The translations under genes and the position numbers were made by a program. A stretch of 64,000 bases of DNA from Salinisphaera sp. GTDB taxonomy: Bacteria > Pseudomonadota > Gammaproteobacteria > Nevskiales > Salinisphaeraceae. Shown piece after piece: positions 25,928 through 34,936 of this stretch. The notes under the pieces were generated by a model. It did no database searches. It saw only the letters and a list, made by a program, of their open reading frames with translations, and was not told where the DNA came from. Each line of letters starts with the position of its first letter. Position 1 is the stretch's first letter. The stretch covers positions 62,001 to 126,000 of the forward strand of contig JAQIBT010000120.1 in assembly GCA_027858915.1 (NCBI GenBank), written 5' to 3'.

Positions 25928-26913
25928 ACGGTCACCACGATCTTGCCGAACTGTTGATTGGATTCCATATACCGATGCGCATCGATCATGTCTGCAAACG
26001 CAAACGTACGCGAAATTATCGGCGAGAAGTCGCCGGATTCCAGCCCGCGGGTCACGAAGGTCTTGCCGTGCTCGAAGCGTTCGGCGCTGCCCAGCACTTC
26101 GAACAGCGTATAGCCACGCACGCTCAAGCCTTTGCCGAGGGCAGTCATCAGCGGAAACGGTGTGGCCTCGCCTGCCAGCGCGCCGTAGACGAAGAGCGTG
26201 CCGCCCGGGGCCATCGCCTCGGCGAGGGCGTCGAGGCCAGGGCCGGCAACCGGATCGAATACCAGCCGCGCACCCACGTTATCGGTAATGCGCATCACCT
26301 CGGCGGCGATATCCTGTTCCTGGGTCGCGATAACATGCGCAGCGCCGGCTTTTTTCAGCTCATCGGCCTTGGCCGAGGTCCGGGTTGCAGCGATCGAGAC
26401 CGCACCGACGCTGTTGGCGATCTGAATGGCAGCCAGACCCACGCTGCTGGAAGCCGCGGTAATGATGACGGCATCGCCCTGGCCAAGCTCGCCGATTTCG
26501 ATCAGCGCGCCGTAGGCGGTTAGAAACGGCATCCATACCGCGGAGGCCTGGACTGCGTCCAGACCCTGGGGGCGCGGCGTGACGGCATGCGCCGGTACTA
26601 TTGCTTGTTCGGCATAGAGCGAATAATCATTCATTGAAAACGCGGGAATCACCGATACGGCATCGCCTTCGCGAAGGCACTCGACCCCCTCGCCCACGGC
26701 TTCGATGATGCCTGCCCCCTCGTAGCCAATACCGGCCGGCAGTTTCGGATCTTCCAGATACTGGCCCTCGCGGAACATCACTTCTGCCCGGTTCAGCCCG
26801 ATCGCCTCAACCTTGATGCGGACTTCGCCGGGGCCCGGATGGCCAACGTCGATGTCTTCGTACTTGAGAACCTCAGGGCCGCCGGTCTCATGAAAACGGA
26901 TAGCTTGCGTCAT
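25921..26913 (-). CDS. NADPH:quinone reductase-like MDR oxidoreductase
   Basis: A 330-residue medium-chain dehydrogenase/reductase. It has the N-terminal GroES-like fold (FHETGGPEVLKYEDI) and a Rossmann domain with the NADPH-binding stretch VIITAASSSVGLAAIQIA. No catalytic or structural zinc cysteines are visible, which fits the zeta-crystallin/quinone oxidoreductase branch. ATG 26913 follows from family alignment (MTQAIRF); the longer ORF adds 10 residues. The stop lies in a CTAG repeat tip. Its substrate is unknown; it may reduce quinones or enones under stress. Confidence 0.85.
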   Translation of the reverse strand: MTQAIRFHETGGPEVLKYEDIDVGHPGPGEVRIKVEAIGLNRAEVMFREGQYLEDPKLPAGIGYEGAGIIEAVGEGVECLREGDAVSVIPAFSMNDYSLYAEQAIVPAHAVTPRPQGLDAVQASAVWMPFLTAYGALIEIGELGQGDAVIITAASSSVGLAAIQIANSVGAVSIAATRTSAKADELKKAGAAHVIATQEQDIAAEVMRITDNVGARLVFDPVAGPGLDALAEAMAPGGTLFVYGALAGEATPFPLMTALGKGLSVRGYTLFEVLGSAERFEHGKTFVTRGLESGDFSPIISRTFAFADMIDAHRYMESNQQFGKIVVTVP

Positions 26914-27181
26914 GGTCTTATCTCCGATGAATATGATTTGCACGGCGAGAACAGGGTCAGGACCATCAGTATTCTCACTGCGTTCTCCCGCATGTATAAG
27001 GAGTGGTAGCGGTCGGCTCGACGATCAAGCCCATTCCCATCGACAGCCGCTGCTACAAAGTTAGGCTGCTGGCTGGCACCTGCGAAAAACGGTCTATATC
27101 TATGTTGCCAAGTACAACACACTGCTGCCGCCTGTTGTATATCTGTCAGTCCTGCCATGCCACAGGCCAGCCGCCACGCCA

Positions 27182-28660
27182 TCACCTGAGGCGTGTGCGC
27201 GATCGCGTACGCTGTTCCAGGCGACGAAGAAATTCGGCCATTATGGTTTCATACAACGCTGAGCCCAGCACGGCGTCTTCTATTCCGGCATCGATCGACG
27301 GGTTGTCGTTGATCTCGATCACTTTCAGACCGTCGGCGGTAGACTTGATATCGACGCCATACAGGCCGTCGCCAATCAGATTGGCAGCCTGGACAGCGAC
27401 GCTTACGACATCGGCCGGTGCGTCGGCCACGGCCAAGGTGCGCGAATCGCCCTCGGCTGTGCCGCCGGCAGCGGCGTAATCGACAATCTGCCAATGCCCG
27501 CCTGCCATCAGGTACTGACAGACGTACAGCGGCTTGCCCCCCAGCACACCAACCCGCCAGTCGAATTCGGTCGGCATGAACTCCTGAGCCAGCGCCAGTT
27601 CTGAATCATCAAGCAGACGAGCGGCGATCTCGGCCAGCTCGGCCTCGTCATCGGCCTTGAAAACGCCTTTGGAGAACGCGCCTTCCGGTGCCTTGAGCAC
27701 CATCGGAAAACCCAGCAAATCGGGCAGGCGACTGACCTCGGCCTCGCCGAAGATCTGTGCCCTGGGCGCGCCAACCTTGTGCCGCGTCAGCAATTCGGCG
27801 AGATACACCTTGTTGGTACAGCGCAGGATAGAGGTCGGATCGTCCATTACGACCAGCCCTTCCTGTTCGGCGCGGCGCGAAAACGCATAGGTGTGATGAT
27901 TGAGCCGCGTGGTCTCGCGGATGAACAAGGCATCGAACTCGGCAAGACGCGATATATCCCGCTTGGTGATTTCCTCGATTTCCAGACCAAGTCTGCGCCC
28001 GGCGGCGACGAACGCATCGATTGCGCCGCGATTGGACGGCGGCTGCTCTTCTTCCGGATCCACCAGAATCGCCAGATCAAAACGGGCTCGCGGGCGTTTG
28101 CGCGCGGTCCGCCAGCCGCGGGTCACAAAACGCGCCACGGCCTCGGCCAGAAACGTGGACTCCTCCGCGGACAGCGCACGCAGATTCGTGGACTTCAGCT
28201 CACCAACCCGCAACCCGCCGTCACGCGGTACCAGCGACACATCGAGCAGCGGCACCGCGAACTGCTCGAACAGCTTGCGCGCCAGTGGCGCCAGCGACGG
28301 CACACGGCTGCGTCCCAGAAACACGCGGAAGCTGGCCGGCAATCGGGCACGAGTTGTCTCGTCGAGCCGGTCGAGATCGCGCGCCAGCGCTGGGATCTCG
28401 GCGCCGTAGAGGATTTTGCGGCTCAAATCCTGCAATGTCGCCACCGACGGCACCACGCGATGGCCGCGCGCCTCGGCCAGGAGCGATACGTAGTAGCCCA
28501 GACTTTGATAACGCGTCGAGCGACAAAGGTTGATGACCCGCAGTCCGGTTTCAGCGAATTCAGAATCGGCAAGATAATCGTCGGCCAACACGCAGCGCAG
28601 CGGCGACGATTCGGATTTCCAGTCTCGCAACGATTCCAGAACGATAATTGGCTCGGCCAT
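27182..28660 (-). CDS. RimK-like ATP-grasp ligase
   Basis: A 492-residue protein. The N-terminal half (about 1-200) matches the accessory domain found in front of some RimK-like enzymes. The C-terminal ATP-grasp domain (about 285-480) shows the ATP-binding FPMVLKAPEGAFSKGVFKA strand-loop, the EFMPTEFDWRVGVLGGKPLY block and the Mg-binding VIEINDNPSIDAGIED end. Such enzymes join amino acids to a carboxylate using ATP. A GNAT acetyltransferase gene lies 133 bases upstream on the same strand, a pairing known for this subfamily. The real substrate is not known. Confidence 0.85.
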   Translation of the reverse strand: MAEPIIVLESLRDWKSESSPLRCVLADDYLADSEFAETGLRVINLCRSTRYQSLGYYVSLLAEARGHRVVPSVATLQDLSRKILYGAEIPALARDLDRLDETTRARLPASFRVFLGRSRVPSLAPLARKLFEQFAVPLLDVSLVPRDGGLRVGELKSTNLRALSAEESTFLAEAVARFVTRGWRTARKRPRARFDLAILVDPEEEQPPSNRGAIDAFVAAGRRLGLEIEEITKRDISRLAEFDALFIRETTRLNHHTYAFSRRAEQEGLVVMDDPTSILRCTNKVYLAELLTRHKVGAPRAQIFGEAEVSRLPDLLGFPMVLKAPEGAFSKGVFKADDEAELAEIAARLLDDSELALAQEFMPTEFDWRVGVLGGKPLYVCQYLMAGGHWQIVDYAAAGGTAEGDSRTLAVADAPADVVSVAVQAANLIGDGLYGVDIKSTADGLKVIEINDNPSIDAGIEDAVLGSALYETIMAEFLRRLEQRTRSRTRLR

Positions 28661-28793
28661 CTAACACTCCAACAGGCAGGCTTGTCCAAAGATAGAAACG
28701 CGCACAGAGCGCGCTCTGAGTGAGCAGCGTGCGTTCCGATTCCTACCGGCGCGCCACCAATGACCGTCATGACGCACGCTCGACGTTGATCGC

Positions 28794-29255
28794 TCATACG
28801 AGCGATTTCTCCAGCCGCACGCCGTCTTCGCCGCCCGCATAGTAACCGGGCAGTGCGCCGATCTCGCGGTAACCGGCTGCCGCGAACAGCGCGCGCGACC
28901 CGCGATTACTCTGGCGTGCTTCGGCACGAATGATCGTCGCGCCCCGGGCACCCGCGCTGGTCTCTGCGTGGATCAGCAAACGCGCAGCCAGGCCTTGTCC
29001 GCGGGCCGTCGCGGCCACCGCAATGGAGTACACGCGGGCGACTCGGCTGTTGCGACGATAGAGCAGCATGACGTAGGCCAGAATCACTTCACCGTCGCCA
29101 ATCACATACGTGTCGGCATTCGCCCGCGACAGCAGATAGGCCAGGCTGTTGCGCGATTGCGCGTCCACTTCGAAACATTCGCGCTCGAGCGCCAGCAATG
29201 CGTCAATATCGATCGGCATCGCGGTACGGATAGCAGGGACAGGGTCGCTGGGCAT
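28794..29255 (-). CDS. GNAT family N-acetyltransferase
   Basis: A 153-residue GCN5-type acetyltransferase. The acetyl-CoA-binding motif A is visible as RVYSIAVAATARGQGLAARLL, followed by NRGSRALFAAAGYREIGALPGYY (motif B). It resembles RimI-like enzymes. It precedes the RimK-like gene; in related bacteria the GNAT part of this pair is often fused to a papain-like C39 domain, which is absent here. The substrate is unknown. Confidence 0.85.
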   Translation of the reverse strand: MPSDPVPAIRTAMPIDIDALLALERECFEVDAQSRNSLAYLLSRANADTYVIGDGEVILAYVMLLYRRNSRVARVYSIAVAATARGQGLAARLLIHAETSAGARGATIIRAEARQSNRGSRALFAAAGYREIGALPGYYAGGEDGVRLEKSLV

Positions 29256-29596
29256 GCGGCAATCATACGCGGGGAGCGTGCCGTTCGGCTGCGTGACGCC
29301 CGACGGATTTCCAGCCAGCTATCGTCGGCATCTCGCACCGACATTGCCGGCGGTTGGGCCGCGCCGATCAGGGCGCAACCCCGGCCCTACGCAGGCCCGG
29401 GTCCGGGCGGCGGCGATATTCAGTTCGGACGCCAGGTCCCGGGCATAGTCATGCTCGATCTCGCTGCCGGTAGGACAACGCAACCGATGATTCTTGAGAT
29501 CTTAGCGGGCAAAGCGATTGGACAACGAGCCACATTCGCGCGTCCAGGCGTTATCCTGTACTGGCAAGTTCGCCTGTTTCACCGGACGCCGACTGC
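29256..29596. other. Intergenic region, no supported gene
   Basis: A 341-base GC-rich gap between the divergent GNAT and lipoprotein genes. Open frames here have no recognisable protein features, and no hairpin terminator, repeat copy or RNA gene was seen. It presumably holds both promoters. Confidence 0.5.
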
Positions 29597-30043
29597 ATGA
29601 TCGTTCGCGCTGCCTTGTTCGCCTTGTCGAGTGCCCTACTCGTGGCCTGTGCTAGCCAGACTGCGACTGAGCACGTCGAGCGCCCCGGCAGCGCCGACCG
29701 CCAGGCGTTGACCATTTTCGTACCGGCGCGGCAGACACCGCTGGCGACAAGGATTCGTGCGTTGCTGTCAGCTCACGGCTGGCAGCCGGTGGCGTATACC
29801 GCCGGCGCGGGCATTAGCTCGGCCGACGCACAAGCGATGTCGATCCAGGGGCGCTACCGTCTAACGCTCGATGCCCGACCGGCCGGAAAATGTCGCAACG
29901 ACGGGCCCGGCTATGCATATCAGCTTTCGATTATCGAAAACAGGACGGGGACGGTGCCATTGACGCTGTCAGGCGCCGACTGTCTCGATGCCATCGTGTC
30001 GCAGTTTCAACAGACAATGGTCGCCGATGGATTGCTGCGCTAG
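29597..30043 (+). CDS. Hypothetical lipoprotein
   Basis: A 148-residue protein with a lipoprotein signal peptide: hydrophobic FALSSALLVAC with Cys18 in the lipobox. The mature part holds two further cysteines (C98, C125) that may form a disulfide, and a pattern of short strands. I do not recognise the family. The stop TAG at 30041-30043 lies in the 11-mer CTAGGCCCTAG, which also supplies the stop of the converging SDR gene. Confidence 0.6.
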   Translation: MIVRAALFALSSALLVACASQTATEHVERPGSADRQALTIFVPARQTPLATRIRALLSAHGWQPVAYTAGAGISSADAQAMSIQGRYRLTLDARPAGKCRNDGPGYAYQLSIIENRTGTVPLTLSGADCLDAIVSQFQQTMVADGLLR

Positions 30044-30050
30044 GCCCTAG
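30040..30050. repeat. CTAGGCCCTAG joint giving stops to two converging genes
   Basis: This is the reverse complement of the 11-mer at 2547 and 7405. Its TAG on the plus strand (30041-30043) ends the lipoprotein gene, and the TAG on the minus strand (30049-30047) ends the SDR gene, leaving three bases between the two stop codons. Confidence 0.6.
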
Positions 30051-30928
30051 TCAGCGGATTCGGCTTTAAGACTGGCTGCCAAGCCCTCGCGGAAATCACA
30101 GAATATTGATTCGAAGCCCGTGTCTACCAGCCGTCGATTGGATAGTCGGCGCGACTCGCGCAGGAACGACAATCGCATGGCCGAAAACCGGCTTTCGGCT
30201 TCGGCCCAACTGATTCGGGGGACCGGTTCGACGCCGAGTAGTTCGGCGAGCGCGTCGTAATAGGTCGACAGGCGAGTGGGCAGGCCGTCGCAGGCGTTGT
30301 AGATCGAATGCGGCCAGCGTTCGGTGCCGGCGCGATAGGCGATGGTCGCCAGATCGTCGATATGGATACGATTAGACCAGCCGCCCTCCGCATCATCCAG
30401 GATCGGTTCTCGGTCGAGCACGCGCGACACCGGCAAGCGATTGGGTCCGTATATCCCCGGCGCCCGCAGGATCACGGCATGTGGCGCATAATCCGCAATC
30501 TGGCGTTCCGCGTCGGCTCGACGTTGGCCTCGCTCGCTCTGCGGATCGACAGGCCGCGTCTCGTCGACCCAATCACCCTGGCAATCGCCGTACACGCCAC
30601 TAGTGCTGATATACACAAGCTGCGTCGGCACTCTGGGCAGCCGGGCCAGCACATCGCCCATACGGTAGTCGGCATGCCCGGCACGCCCCGGCGGCGCGAA
30701 ATAGAGCAGCCGATCGCAATCAGGCAGCTTCTCCGTGCCCAATTGATCGAGATCGCGCCGGATAGCGCGCGCGCCAATTGACCGAACGCGCGCCGCCGAG
30801 GCCTGACTGCGCACGAGACCGGTAACCAGCTCTGCGCTGGCCACCAGCCGGGCAGCGACTCGTACGCCGGTATCACCGCAACCGATGATCAAGGTGTGCC
30901 GAATCGGCCCGGCAACTGATGCGGGCAT
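30047..30928 (-). CDS. NAD(P)-dependent epimerase/SDR, YeeZ-like
   Basis: A 293-residue extended short-chain dehydrogenase-like protein. It has a nucleotide-binding start (HTLIIGCGDTGVRVAARLV), a YISTSGVYGDCQGDWVDET stretch and ILRAPGIYGPNRLP, all typical of the YeeZ branch. The usual catalytic YxxxK is not obvious: the expected position reads QRRADAERQI, so activity is uncertain. It lies 5 bases after hemY and could be the last gene of that operon's transcript. Confidence 0.75.
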   Translation of the reverse strand: MPASVAGPIRHTLIIGCGDTGVRVAARLVASAELVTGLVRSQASAARVRSIGARAIRRDLDQLGTEKLPDCDRLLYFAPPGRAGHADYRMGDVLARLPRVPTQLVYISTSGVYGDCQGDWVDETRPVDPQSERGQRRADAERQIADYAPHAVILRAPGIYGPNRLPVSRVLDREPILDDAEGGWSNRIHIDDLATIAYRAGTERWPHSIYNACDGLPTRLSTYYDALAELLGVEPVPRISWAEAESRFSAMRLSFLRESRRLSNRRLVDTGFESIFCDFREGLAASLKAESAD

Positions 30929-30933
30929 CCCGC

Positions 30934-32175
30934 CTACACCCGGGCGGCAGCACTCACTGGGGCCGATGGCCCCTCGACTCGACCGACCAGCTGTTGCGAG
31001 TCTGCAACCCGTATTTCCAATCCCTTGCGATAGGCCTGACGGGCTTCTTCCTTGTCATTGATCTGTTCGAACAGATGGCCCAGTTCCAGCAGCGCATCCG
31101 GCCGCGACTGATTTTTCTGACCGGCTTCAAAATAGCTGCGGGCTCGGCCCCACAACTGACTGCGCAGGCACAATCGCCCGGCAACCAGCAACAACTCCGG
31201 CTTTTCCCCGTACTGCTTGAGCCAGCCTTCGACGGTAGCCAGCTGATCGGTACGGTGATCCGACCTGAGGTCCCCAAACAGCAGTACCAGTTGCGGATCC
31301 CACTGCTGCTTGAGAACGTTGCGGATCACGTTGGCCGCCTCGTTCTCCTCGTGAATACTCTTCAAGCACTCCGCATAATGCTTCGCAACCGCGGGGTTAT
31401 TGCGAAGCCGCTTGGGAACCTTGCGCCAGGCGCCGGTGAGCTGACCCACATCGCGATGCTGAGAGAGTTCGTCAGTCCAGGCGGCAATCGCCATCTCCTC
31501 GATACGCTCGGCGTCCATCTTCGAATGCTTGTGCAGGCTGTCGAGCAATTTGCGCAACTGCTTGTAATCGCCATTCTCCATCGCCTGTTCGGCCGACATG
31601 CGCAAGACCAGAGGATGCCGGGGCTCCATCTCATAGAGCCGCGTCAGTGTGGCGCTGGCTTCGGCGGTCTGTCCGGCCATGCGCTGCAGCTCGGCCTGCG
31701 TTAGCAGCACAGCCAGCTCGCTGCTGCCCCGGCTGCTGGCTGCTTTTTCCAGATAGCGATCGCGCTCTCGGACGTGACCCTGGAACTGTGCAGCACGCGC
31801 GGCATACAGATAATTCAATCCTGGAGCGTCATGCACATCTGCCAGACGCTTTAACTCGGATTCGGCGGTAGACCAGCGCCCTTCGGCCATATGCTCAAGA
31901 CCGGAATACAGCGAGCGACGGGCTTTTCTGGTTTTTCGGCGGCTGAAAAATCCGCGTACGGAACTCGGCGTCGTCACAACGGCCACCAGAATCCGCCAAA
32001 TGACCGCTAATACCCATATACCAACCAGCAATGCGGCCAGCGCAAACAGCAGGGAGGTCTCGATCTGCCAACCGTTGAAGGAGAGCAGCAGATAGCCCTG
32101 ATGATTGCGAAACACCAATGACAGGACGATCCCGAAAACAATAAATACGAAGACAGCGAGTAGAAGACGACGCAT
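30934..32175 (-). CDS. hemY: HemY, heme-biosynthesis-associated TPR membrane protein
   Basis: A 413-residue inner-membrane protein of the proteobacterial HemY family (not the protoporphyrinogen oxidase of the same name). Two N-terminal hydrophobic segments (about 4-22 and 40-66) are followed by TPR-like helical repeats (AERSLYSGLEHMAEGRW type, continuing to residue 390). It is thought to assist late heme synthesis. Its start overlaps the hemX stop (TAATG). Confidence 0.9.
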   Translation of the reverse strand: MRRLLLAVFVFIVFGIVLSLVFRNHQGYLLLSFNGWQIETSLLFALAALLVGIWVLAVIWRILVAVVTTPSSVRGFFSRRKTRKARRSLYSGLEHMAEGRWSTAESELKRLADVHDAPGLNYLYAARAAQFQGHVRERDRYLEKAASSRGSSELAVLLTQAELQRMAGQTAEASATLTRLYEMEPRHPLVLRMSAEQAMENGDYKQLRKLLDSLHKHSKMDAERIEEMAIAAWTDELSQHRDVGQLTGAWRKVPKRLRNNPAVAKHYAECLKSIHEENEAANVIRNVLKQQWDPQLVLLFGDLRSDHRTDQLATVEGWLKQYGEKPELLLVAGRLCLRSQLWGRARSYFEAGQKNQSRPDALLELGHLFEQINDKEEARQAYRKGLEIRVADSQQLVGRVEGPSAPVSAAARV

Positions 32176-34079
32176 TATTGTTCGCTCCCGCTGTTGCCGT
32201 TGCTTTTGCCGTCACTGTTACCGTTGCTGCTGTTGTCGCCGTTGCCGCTCTGATCGGCGGCAGAGCCACCGGCTGAACTCGACATGATCTGGCGCAGCTT
32301 GGCAAGGCTGGCGGTGATATCCGGTGCCCTCCAGTCAAGCTTGACGCTGGATAGATCGTTGAGCGTATCCAACGCTGCCTGAACCGCTGAATCGCCGGTC
32401 GAATAGTATTTCTTGATCCAATCCTTCGCAGATGAGAGGTTTTGGTGGTAAGTCTGCGTATCCTTGTTCAAAAGCGCCAGCTGGGCACCGCGCAACTGCA
32501 GCTGCAAATTCTGCGTGAGGAAATAAGACTGATCGGGCGCCATCAGCGCCGGGGCGTTCTCTGTTCCATTGGCACGGCGCACCGTGACCATCTGCGACAA
32601 GGCATTGCTGACCGAATCCACGAAATGATGCCAACCGGCCGAAACATCAATTGAAGTCAGCCGATCAGCAAGACTCTGGGATGTCTGATCCTTGCCGGAC
32701 TGACCGCTTTGGTTATCGCTGTTCTGCTGACCCTGACCCTGGCTGTTGCCCGAATACTCCGAAGGCACATTGGTCTCCAGCGGCAGCTTAGGCACCTGGC
32801 TGATGAGATTCGACAGTTTGAGCGACAATCCCTCTGTGTCCGCGTCGGGGAGCGCCTTGATCGACGCAATCTCGTTGGCAATATCCTTGCGGACCGGGAA
32901 CAGACGCGGATCGCCTGCCTGCTTGATGGCGGTGTCGGCCAGCTTGAGCGCCTGCATCGACGCTTTCGTATCCTTGTAGATGGTCAGGCGCTGATTAGCG
33001 GCCTGGAGCAGCGACTCGACGCGCTGTTCTACGAAACGGGCATGCGTACCATCCAGACGATCAGCGAGCTTGGCATTCTGGGACTGCAGACTCTTGATCG
33101 ACTGTTGCAGCTGAGTGATCTGTTGCTTGCCTTGATCCTGCTGACTCGACAGATCGCCGACCTTGGACGACAACGACTGTATCTGGCCGTCCATCTTCGA
33201 TAGACGCGGCTTGACCACTTTCTGCACGTTGGCCTGCATGCCCTGCTCGACCGTATTCACGCGCGAATTCATATTGGCCAGCTGCGACTGACCGCGGTAC
33301 CACAGCCAGCCGGCGCCAGCCGCTGCCGCGATCGCCAGAAGCAGCGCAATCACCGCGACCACCAGCGCCACATTCGACGATTTTCTGCCCGATACGCTCG
33401 ATCCACCCGAGCGATGGCTGGGAGGACTTGCGCCGCTACCGGCACGGCCACCGGCGCCTGCAGAGGTCCCCGATGCGCTACTGCCGGAGGACCTGCTTGA
33501 CGTCGCTGGCCGCTGGGTCGACTCGGTCTTGCCCGATTTACCCTGGGCCCCCTGCTCCTGGGCAGTCTGGAACTTCGCGACCCGGTCCTTGGCGGCCTGA
33601 TCTCTGGCGGCCTGATCCTTGACCCGCTGCTCTATGGCGCGCTGATCTCTAGCTACCTTGTCGCTAGCGCTCTTGTCTGCCGAAGCCTGATCAGGCGTTG
33701 GCTGTTTGCCTGCAGCGGGCATCTTCGCCGCGTTGTCTGATTGGCTTGCCGTCGCAGCGGACGCCTTGCTGGATGGCTGTCTGCTTTCGGCAGACTTGTG
33801 CGAGCCGGCCCGCGGTTGCGACGCACGCGACTTGTCGACCGAGCTCTGGTCGGCGTTTTTCGCCGCTGGCTCGCTACTACCCGACTTGCCACCGCCTGAT
33901 TTACTGGCGGGCGGGGACGAGCCGCTGGCGGCCGGATTCTTGCGACCCGATGAATCCGATGATTTGCTGGCACTGTCGGCGCTCTGACTTGCAGGGCTGG
34001 CGGCAGCCGACGACTTGTTCGGCTTCGCTGACGTATCCGGCTTGCTCTTGGCGCCGTCTTTATTCTGTTCTTCGCTCAT
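32175..34079 (-). CDS. hemX: HemX-like protein with a long low-complexity N-terminus
   Basis: A 634-residue member of the HemX family, encoded between hemD and hemY as usual. Residues 1-230 are a Ser/Ala/Lys/Gln-rich disordered region, including a charged repeat stretch at about 140-175 (RDQRAIEQRVKDQAARDQ). One membrane helix follows at about 237-261, then a coiled coil (about 268-350) and the conserved periplasmic HemX domain. Family members are usually 350-450 residues, so the extension is large. The proposed uroporphyrinogen methyltransferase role is doubtful; a scaffold role is more likely. A Gly/Asn/Ser-rich tail closes the protein. Confidence 0.88.
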   Translation of the reverse strand: MSEEQNKDGAKSKPDTSAKPNKSSAAASPASQSADSASKSSDSSGRKNPAASGSSPPASKSGGGKSGSSEPAAKNADQSSVDKSRASQPRAGSHKSAESRQPSSKASAATASQSDNAAKMPAAGKQPTPDQASADKSASDKVARDQRAIEQRVKDQAARDQAAKDRVAKFQTAQEQGAQGKSGKTESTQRPATSSRSSGSSASGTSAGAGGRAGSGASPPSHRSGGSSVSGRKSSNVALVVAVIALLLAIAAAAGAGWLWYRGQSQLANMNSRVNTVEQGMQANVQKVVKPRLSKMDGQIQSLSSKVGDLSSQQDQGKQQITQLQQSIKSLQSQNAKLADRLDGTHARFVEQRVESLLQAANQRLTIYKDTKASMQALKLADTAIKQAGDPRLFPVRKDIANEIASIKALPDADTEGLSLKLSNLISQVPKLPLETNVPSEYSGNSQGQGQQNSDNQSGQSGKDQTSQSLADRLTSIDVSAGWHHFVDSVSNALSQMVTVRRANGTENAPALMAPDQSYFLTQNLQLQLRGAQLALLNKDTQTYHQNLSSAKDWIKKYYSTGDSAVQAALDTLNDLSSVKLDWRAPDITASLAKLRQIMSSSAGGSAADQSGNGDNSSNGNSDGKSNGNSGSEQ

Positions 34080-34112
34080 TTGGAAGCGGTTTCCCCCAGT
34101 TTCAAATAGCCA

Positions 34113-34883
34113 CTATTGTCTGCGGCGCGGCCAGGCATGCGCAACAGCACTCGCGATGTGGGCGGCACCCATGCGCACGAGAGGCACTGGCGGAGCGGCC
34201 CAGCGTAATTGTTGACCTGACTGTTGTACCACACGCTGGCTTGGCGCCACCAACCCGTGACCCGACAGATCAAGGCGACTCACCCGCGCCAGATCCAACA
34301 GATGGGCCAGCGCTTCACCGCTGGTCACCACAATCACGTCGCATTCGCCGGCGAGTTCGATCAGCCGAGTCTTTTCGATCGATACCGGCAATCTCTGATA
34401 CAGCGCGATCTTGGTAACGTGGGCACCGCGCGCCGATAACCTGTCCACCAGCAGTGAGCGCCCACCGGCGCCCCCCAGAATGGCGATCCTGCGCTGTTCA
34501 CAGCCAACCAGTTCCGGCATCAAGAGCAGGCCTTCGCTGGTGCTCGCATCGTTCGCCGGTGCGCGCGCCGGCCTGCCGGCGGCCTGCGTCAGATCGCGCG
34601 CGGTCGCCGCGCCCACGCCGATCAGATGCCCATGCGGCGCAAACGCCGGCCGCAACCGCCAGGCGCCGGCCACGGCGTTGGTCGAGGTCGCAATCACGAT
34701 ATCCGCGGTCTCGGCCGCGGCCAATGCTGCGCGCGCGGCGCTGGCGTCCGGAGCGGATCCGATCTCGAGCAACGGTTGCTCGATCACGGTGGCGCCTGCC
34801 GCCTGCAACGCCTCGCGCCACGAACGCCCCTGGCCAGCCGGCCGGGTAAGCCAGACGCGCACGCCCTTCAGCTGATCGTTCAT
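34113..34883 (-). CDS. hemD: Uroporphyrinogen-III synthase
   Basis: A 256-residue cytoplasmic enzyme that closes hydroxymethylbilane to uroporphyrinogen III with inversion of ring D. The two-lobed HemD fold is recognised by VRVWLTRPAGQGRSWREALQ at the start, IATSTNAVAGAWRL, and VVTSGEALAHLLDL in the second half. Sequence conservation in this family is low, but the position between hemC and hemX is decisive. It starts 53 bases after hemC. Confidence 0.9.
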   Translation of the reverse strand: MNDQLKGVRVWLTRPAGQGRSWREALQAAGATVIEQPLLEIGSAPDASAARAALAAAETADIVIATSTNAVAGAWRLRPAFAPHGHLIGVGAATARDLTQAAGRPARAPANDASTSEGLLLMPELVGCEQRRIAILGGAGGRSLLVDRLSARGAHVTKIALYQRLPVSIEKTRLIELAGECDVIVVTSGEALAHLLDLARVSRLDLSGHGLVAPSQRVVQQSGQQLRWAAPPVPLVRMGAAHIASAVAHAWPRRRQ

Positions 34884-34936
34884 GGCGTTCGGTTCGGCCT
34901 GGGAGCGCGGTCAGAGTCGGACCAATGCACGGCCTT

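Noticed and set aside
28423-28797. Minus-strand frame crossing the GNAT-RimK leader
   Set aside because: It overlaps the start of the RimK-like gene in another frame and adds no recognised domain; the leader is better read as untranslated.
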